DNA of 64,000 bases from DASYDU01 sp050248495 (GTDB lineage: Bacteria > Planctomycetota > Planctomycetia > Pirellulales > Lacipirellulaceae): assembly GCA_050248495.1 (NCBI GenBank), contig JBFWSG010000023.1, positions 25,024 to 89,023 on the forward strand. Direction: 5' to 3'. Numbering within the stretch: position 1 is the first letter of the stretch; each line of letters begins with the position of its first letter. The translations under genes were made by a program, and so were the position numbers. The notes below the pieces were generated by a model, which did not search any database, was not told where the DNA came from, and saw only the letters and a program-made list of their open reading frames with translations. Of this stretch, positions 59,646 to 64,000 are shown one piece after another.

Positions 59646-61733
59646 TTATGGAGCAGCAGCCAATAGATCGCGCAGTGCTCCCAAATCGGCAGGCTTCACC
59701 AAATGATGGTCAAACTCGGCCTTCCGTGACTGTCGCTTGATTTCATGTTCGCTGTAGCCCGTCATGGCCACCAACACCGGTGCCGTGTCGCCCATTTCCA
59801 GACGCACACAGCGTGCCACTTCGTAGCCGTCCATCCCCGGCAGCCCGATATCGAGCAGCACCACCTCCGGCCGATATTCGCGGACCGCCAACAGCGCCTC
59901 GCGTCCATCGGCGGCAGCACGCACTTCGTGGCCGAGTTTTTTCAATAGCGCCACGGTGACTTTCGACAGCGCCGGCTGATCCTCAACGACGAGGATTCGC
60001 CGCGGCTTGCCGCCGGCGATTGGCGCGGAGCTTTGCGGCGTCGCGACCGGCGCCACCGCCCCGATCGAGGCCGGCAGCGACACGCAAAATTCGGCCCCGC
60101 GGCCGTAGCCGTCACTCTGCGCCCATACGCGGCCGCCATGCAGCTCGGTGAGGCCCCGCACGATCGTGAGCCCGATGCCGAGTCCCCCTTCGGCCCGGTG
60201 GAGCGAGCGATGGGCCTGCGCGAACAGGTCAAACACGTTCGGCAGCAAGTCCGGTCCGATGCCGATGCCCGAATCCCGAATCCGGAACACGACGTCGGTG
60301 TTGTCGCGAGCCGCGCTGAACCAAATCTCCCCGCCCGGATCGGTGTACTTGGCCGCGTTCACCAACAAGTTGGAGAGAATCTGCTCCAACCGGAACGGAT
60401 CGGCCTCCAGGTACACGTCCCCCTCCGGAACCGAGAGATGCAGCTGATGCCCGCGCGACGTGAACAGCGCCGCGTTCGATTCCGCCACGCGGGCTACGAT
60501 CTCGCCCACGTCGACCAGCGACTTTTGCAATTGAATTCGCCCGCTCGTGATCCGCGAGACGTCGAGCAGGTCATCGACGAGGCGTTTCATCAGCGACGCC
60601 TGTTGGCGAATCACTTCCAGCGATTCCTGGAACGCGGCGTCCGCCGGATCGATCAGCTTGGTCAGCTCGCCAGCGTTGGTGATCGTAGCCAGCGGGTTGC
60701 GCAGTTCATGTCCTAACATGGCGAGAAACTCGTCTTTCCGCCGCTCTCCGTCCCGAATCGTCTGATACAGTTGGGCGTTGTCGAGCGCCGTCGCTGCCCG
60801 CCCGCCCAGGTTTTCCAGTAGCGCCACATCCGCCGGTTCAAAGCTCCGCCGCACTCCTTGCAGACAACAAATCAGCGCGCCAAGCGAAGCGTCGCGGGCC
60901 ACCAGGGGAATCGCGATCGCGGCGGACCATTTCTGCTTGGGACCCAGATCGGGTGCCGCCGAGAGAGGTTCCACCGGGACAATCTGTGCGCTGCCGCTCT
61001 CGATGGCCGCGCGGATCGGACCCGCGAGCGCCGCCGGCACCATCGCCATCCGCGCATGGGAGCTGGAGCTCCCCTTGCCGTCGCCTTCTTCGCGATCCGA
61101 GATCGGAGCAAACCAATAGCCGCCGTTCGGATCATCGAGCACAAGCTGGCACGCGTCGACTAGCGCCGGCACCAGCGCGCGGTGCAGGCTCGACAGGGTG
61201 GCGTCGAAATCGAGCGAGCGCGACAGCAGCCGGCTCGCCTCGGCCAAAAGCGCCGACCGCCTCATCGCCTTTTCCGCCACCTGCCGGGCGGCCTGCTCGC
61301 GGGCGAGTTGGACGCGATGCGCCGCTTGCAGCCGGATCGTTTCCGCCTTCTGGTACAGGTCGACAAACACGCCGACCTTCGTCCGTAGCACGTCGGCATC
61401 GATCGGTGTCGAAATGAAGTCGACCGCGCCCAGGGAATAGCCGCGCGATACCAGCGCGTCGTCGTAGCGCGGCGTGATGAAGATGATCGGTGTGTGCTCC
61501 GAGCGCTTCCGCTCGCGGATCAAGGCCGCGGTCGCGAATCCGTCCATCACCGGCATGTCTACGTCGAGCAGAATCACGGCAAACTCGTGTTTCATCAAAG
61601 CGCGGAGCGCATCGCGTCCCGAAAACGCCGTAATCACGTTTTGGTCGAGCTTTAGTAAGGTGTCTTCGATCGCCGCCGCCTTTTCGGGCACGTCGTCGAC
61701 TACCAAAATGTTGACGCGATCGCAGGCCTTCAT
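59646..61733 (-). CDS. Soluble hybrid histidine kinase (REC-GAF-HisKA-HATPase-REC)
   Basis: 695 residues from ATG 61733; a longer in-frame reading upstream has no kinase homology and is excluded. N-terminal receiver (1-125, Asp57), a short coiled coil (about 130-165), a GAF sensor domain (about 170-310, LGALICCLQGVRRSF), HisKA with His near 341 (EFLAMLGHELRNPLATI), HATPase with NLLVNAAKYTDPGG, DSGIGIGPDLLPNVFDLF and GLGIGLTIVRGLTELHGG, and a C-terminal receiver (about 575-690, ILVVEDQPAL, LLDIGLPGMDGYE). No membrane helix, so it senses a cytoplasmic signal. With the adjacent Hpt protein and sigma-54 regulator it forms a full phosphorelay. Confidence 0.94.
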   Translation of the reverse strand: MKACDRVNILVVDDVPEKAAAIEDTLLKLDQNVITAFSGRDALRALMKHEFAVILLDVDMPVMDGFATAALIRERKRSEHTPIIFITPRYDDALVSRGYSLGAVDFISTPIDADVLRTKVGVFVDLYQKAETIRLQAAHRVQLAREQAARQVAEKAMRRSALLAEASRLLSRSLDFDATLSSLHRALVPALVDACQLVLDDPNGGYWFAPISDREEGDGKGSSSSHARMAMVPAALAGPIRAAIESGSAQIVPVEPLSAAPDLGPKQKWSAAIAIPLVARDASLGALICCLQGVRRSFEPADVALLENLGGRAATALDNAQLYQTIRDGERRKDEFLAMLGHELRNPLATITNAGELTKLIDPADAAFQESLEVIRQQASLMKRLVDDLLDVSRITSGRIQLQKSLVDVGEIVARVAESNAALFTSRGHQLHLSVPEGDVYLEADPFRLEQILSNLLVNAAKYTDPGGEIWFSAARDNTDVVFRIRDSGIGIGPDLLPNVFDLFAQAHRSLHRAEGGLGIGLTIVRGLTELHGGRVWAQSDGYGRGAEFCVSLPASIGAVAPVATPQSSAPIAGGKPRRILVVEDQPALSKVTVALLKKLGHEVRAAADGREALLAVREYRPEVVLLDIGLPGMDGYEVARCVRLEMGDTAPVLVAMTGYSEHEIKRQSRKAEFDHHLVKPADLGALRDLLAAAP

Positions 61734-62472
61734 CGTCCGTTCTCGAAGGCAACTAACGTCATCCGTGCACGCGGAATTGCCTGGACCATCCAGCCAGTCG
61801 CGACGAGAACGCACCGCTCGTCCGCGCGACTGAAACATCTGACGTTTGCATTTCCCATGGGAAAACTGGACTTCTCTGGAAAACTCAAAGAGGAGGATTC
61901 TAATTGCGGGGGGAAGTCCGTTCGTCGCGCCGAGGCCGCGTTCCTGTTTTACACGTCCAGCCTCATTCCATGGCCCGTGGCGTTGCCGCCGCGGCAATTC
62001 CTGGTCACATGGTTTCGTGGAAAGCACATTCCGGACCAGCCGCGTCGAATCGGCCGCAGCGGGCACGAATTGATATCACGCGGCTTATATGCCACTGCCG
62101 TCCACCCAAATCGGTGGTTCAGACTCGATCAGTCTGGCCCGTCCACATCCAGCTTCGGACAGTTCGTCGCCGCGACTATTTCACCCGCCCCCTGCCACGC
62201 CCCACTCAATTCTACCTGACAGAAGCGGCACGACCAGCACGACCTAACCCGAGTCGTATCAATAATTTTGGACGTCGCGCACGCCAAAACGGCGGACCGT
62301 ATCCTACGCTTGACCAATAGCGGAGAAACGAGCGCGCTGCAGACGGGGCCGGCAATCGGCCTCCATCCCTGCGACGCCGCGTCTTTCCCACGTCCACAAG
62401 TCTGGCCCGCGCGTCCCGGACGCCAAAGTGCCGGCTGTGTTCCGCTTGGATCGAAACGAAGGGGGTCTCAAC
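61734..62472. other. Long intergenic region between kinase and CheY-like genes
   Basis: About 740 bases without a supported gene. It includes the perfect 14-base palindrome TTTCCCATGGGAAA at 61851-61864 and two direct copies of GGAAAACT starting at 61860 and 61878. An AGGAGG at about 61890 on the plus strand is followed by open frames whose products look like chance sequence. It probably carries promoters for both flanking genes. Confidence 0.45.
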
Positions 62473-62847
62473 ATGTGTGCGAAGGTTTTGGTGGTGGATG
62501 ATTCGGGAACGATGCGCAAGATCATCGTGCGGTCGCTGAACGCGCTGGGCGTAACCGATGTCGTCGAAGCCGGCGACGGCAGCGACGGCCTCGACGCTTT
62601 CAAAGCGCAGCAATTCGACATCGTGCTCACCGACTGGAACATGCCGCGGATGACCGGCCTCGAACTGCTCAAGGCGATTCGCGGCGGCGGGTCGACCGTG
62701 CCCGTCATTTTGATCACGACCGAAGCGGAAAAGGGACGGGTTCTCGAAGCCGTGCAAGCGGGCGTGTCCGACTACCTGGTCAAACCTTTTGAGACCGAGG
62801 GTCTGCGGGCAAAATTGCAAAAGTTTGTTGGGGCCGCCGTCGCCTAG
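62473..62847 (+). CDS. CheY-like single-domain response regulator
   Basis: 124 residues (MCAKVLVVDDSGTMRKIIVRS...). All receiver residues are present: the Asp pair in VVDDSG, phospho-acceptor Asp near 55 (IVLTDWNMPRMTG), the Thr in LITTEAEK and Lys in YLVKPF. No output domain. This is the CheY class, which acts by protein contact; a CheX-like phosphatase gene follows 23 bases later, supporting a chemotaxis-like or related relay. No flagellar or receptor gene is in the window. A purine-rich AAGGGGG before the ATG serves as ribosome site. Confidence 0.94.
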   Translation: MCAKVLVVDDSGTMRKIIVRSLNALGVTDVVEAGDGSDGLDAFKAQQFDIVLTDWNMPRMTGLELLKAIRGGGSTVPVILITTEAEKGRVLEAVQAGVSDYLVKPFETEGLRAKLQKFVGAAVA

Positions 62848-62870
62848 GCCGCTTTAAGGGAGGGGTTGCT

Positions 62871-63356
62871 ATGGGCGCCACTACTTGCGCTCCGGTCAAC
62901 GTCGAGTTTATCAATCCGTTCTTGATGTCGACTACCAACGTATTCCGCACGATGGCTGCCTGCGAGCTGACGCGCGGCAAGCCCTACCTGGCGGAAACCG
63001 TCCAGCCGTCGCACGAAATCAGCGGCGTGATCGGTCTGTCGGGCAAAGCGATCGGCACCGTCGTGCTGAGCCTCGGCGAGACGGTCGCACTCAAGGTCAC
63101 CGAGGCCATGCTCGGCGAGGCCCCGGCCGGCATGAACGGCGACGTGGTCGACGCCATCGGCGAGCTCACCAACATGATCGCCGGCGCCGCTAAGGCGCAG
63201 ATGGAACACCTCGAAATGTCGGTCAGCTTGCCCAGCGTGATCATGGGCCGCGACCACCGCGTCGGCTTCCCCGGCGACATCCAACCGATCGCCATCCCCT
63301 TCGAGAGCGAATGGGGCCCGATCTGCGTCGAAGTGGGCCTGCGCGAGAAGGTGTGA
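62871..63356 (+). CDS. CheX-like phosphatase of phospho-CheY
   Basis: 161 residues, with GGGAGG about 8 bases before the ATG. The CheC/CheX fold signature with the catalytic Glu-x2-Asn is in VDAIGELTNMIAGAAKAQME (about residues 85-104); only one such motif is present, as in CheX. HEISGVIGLSGKAIGTVVLSLGE and FPGDIQPIAIPFESEWGPICVEV complete the domain. It should dephosphorylate the CheY-like protein encoded immediately upstream; the two form an operon. The system may serve taxis or another CheY-based output. Confidence 0.9.
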   Translation: MGATTCAPVNVEFINPFLMSTTNVFRTMAACELTRGKPYLAETVQPSHEISGVIGLSGKAIGTVVLSLGETVALKVTEAMLGEAPAGMNGDVVDAIGELTNMIAGAAKAQMEHLEMSVSLPSVIMGRDHRVGFPGDIQPIAIPFESEWGPICVEVGLREKV

Positions 63357-63752
63357 CAGGCGGTAGGCGCACATTCGCCACGCAACTGCTCACTACCGAA
63401 GAACGAATTGCGGCCGCAATTCGACACTACGCAAATTTCTCGTGAAACTGCGACTGCTCAACCGGGGGACACACTGGTGAGCAGTCGTGGGATTTGAAAG
63501 GCGGATGCCTCGCCGAACGGTGCTGGGTGGCACGTCCCTGAGCTTCCAGCGAAGGGCGTGGCGGATTGGTGATCCCGCCGCCGACGCCCTGCGCCGGGGG
63601 CTTAGGGCGTGCCAACCATCCACTTGCGGAATGATCGCAGTGGGCCGAGCCGATTTCCTACTTGGTGAGACATTGCCTGACGATGTTTCGGGCGACCGGT
63701 GCGCAACCCGATCTGTTTTTGAGGCATCCTTGCGAGGTGGTATGCTTATATA
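63357..63752. other. Intergenic region with structured repeat before hicA
   Basis: No supported gene. A short hairpin CTGCTCA ... TGAGCAG lies near 63457-63485, and a longer folded element follows at 63525-63617. A weak promoter-like TTGAGG-N16-TATGCT (63719-63746) precedes hicA. Confidence 0.4.
63525..63617. repeat. Long imperfect inverted repeat (REP/MITE-like hairpin)
   Basis: The outer arms GGGTGGCACGTCCCTGAG and CTTAGGGCGTGCCAACC pair with one gap and two mismatches. Inside them GGGCGTGGCGG (63554-63564) pairs with CCGCCGCCGACGCCC (63575-63589), leaving a short loop. The whole folds as one stem of about 90 bases. No transposase is near. It could be a small mobile repeat or a structured RNA. 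Confidence 0.45.
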
Positions 63753-63884
63753 ATGAAAGTCCGTGACGTGCTGAAGCTGCTGCGTGACGACGGCTGGGAA
63801 GTCGTGGTTACGCGCGGGAGCCATCGACAGCTCAAGCATGGCACCAAGGCGGGGCGTGTGACCGTTGCTGGCAAGCCCAGCTAG
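63753..63884 (+). pseudogene. hicA: HicA-like toxin, truncated by premature stop and internal deletion
   Basis: 43 residues: MKVRDVLKLLRDDGWEVVVT, then RGSHRQLKHGTKAGRVTVAGKPS and a TAG stop. The double-stranded-RNA-binding-like fold with the catalytic His in RGSHRQ is the HicA signature. Full-length HicA of this subtype continues for about 18 more residues and ends KQAGLK. Here the six codons for KQAGLK do follow in the same frame directly after the TAG and end at a second stop (63903-63905). So about a dozen codons were lost and a stop arose at the junction. The C-terminal helix is missing, and toxin activity is doubtful. The HicB antitoxin gene follows 31 bases later. Confidence 0.75.
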
Positions 63885-63915
63885 AAGCAAGCCGGACTTA
63901 AGTAGGACTCGTCGG

Positions 63916-64000
63916 ATGAAACGTTACGCAATCGTCATCGAAAAGGCGCCGACCAACTACGCTGGCTACGTGCCCGACCTTCCCGGCTGCGTGGCCACCG
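63916..64000 (+). CDS. hicB: HicB antitoxin (5' part, runs off the window)
   Basis: 28 residues are visible, MKRYAIVIEKAPTNYAGYVP and DLPGCVAT, the typical start of HicB (degraded RNase-H-like fold that neutralises HicA and often represses the operon through a C-terminal DNA-binding domain). The rest lies beyond the right edge. Since the toxin seems broken, this antitoxin may be an orphan or may neutralise related HicA toxins. Confidence 0.85.
   Translation, partial: MKRYAIVIEKAPTNYAGYVPDLPGCVAT

Noticed and set aside
61904..62320. Plus-strand open frame preceded by AGGAGG upstream of the CheY-like gene
   Set aside because: The start would be TTG, the product is Arg/Pro-rich with no pattern of a folded protein, and the region also carries a palindrome typical of control DNA.

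Overview
The window looks like a chromosome segment from a high-GC member of the Planctomycetes, probably Pirellulales-like. The grounds are a DUF1559 type-IV-prepilin-like protein with an H-X9-DG tail, PEP-CTERM sorting tails (some next to dockerin-like EF-hand repeats), a secreted beta-helix repeat protein, and a large Wzx/Wzy-type exopolysaccharide locus. The species cannot be named from sequence alone. No rRNA, tRNA, CRISPR array or intact insertion sequence was seen.

Layout. 1-1.7 kb: 3' part of a secreted beta-helix protein. 1.8-8.3 kb (minus): an alpha-glucoside cluster with a GntR-type regulator, a GH97 glucosidase, a binding protein fused to a MalF-type permease, and a MalG-type permease; no ATPase is present. 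8.8-14.7 kb (plus): two paralogous PEP-CTERM proteins, a DUF1559 protein, two small lipoproteins and a GH71/99-like hydrolase. 15-30.3 kb (plus): exopolysaccharide locus with a TPR protein, Wza-like export protein, Wzc-like copolymerase with a lost P-loop, initiating sugar transferase with a degenerate GGDEF-like head, polysaccharide deacetylase, flippase, polymerase/ligase, two GT4 enzymes and a WecG/TagA enzyme. 30.3-42.9 kb: two divergent operons around a DeoR regulator. One carries E2, E3, a PHP protein, an aldolase-dehydrogenase fusion and two medium-chain dehydrogenases; the other carries DeoR and a fused E1 alpha/beta. Together they encode a whole 2-oxoacid dehydrogenase complex plus an aldolytic sugar pathway.

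42.9-62 kb holds the most interesting signal. Small stress and envelope genes (CsbD-like, DUF1328, DUF883, 17M-like general stress protein, short membrane or lipoproteins, a basic KGG-like protein) surround a 2,925-residue cyclic beta-glucan synthase. Seven start sites in this stretch are preceded, in the right orientation, by near-consensus sigma-54 (-24/-12) promoters with exact GG-N10-GC spacing. The same stretch encodes a GAFTGA-containing sigma-54 activator of the response-regulator type, a soluble hybrid histidine kinase, an Hpt protein and a second Fis-type response regulator. I read this as a self-contained sigma-54 stress/envelope regulon with its own phosphorelay.

62.4-64 kb: CheY-like and CheX-like proteins, a hairpin-forming repeat, and a hicAB toxin-antitoxin pair. 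Its toxin gene carries a premature stop and an apparent internal deletion, and its antitoxin runs off the window.
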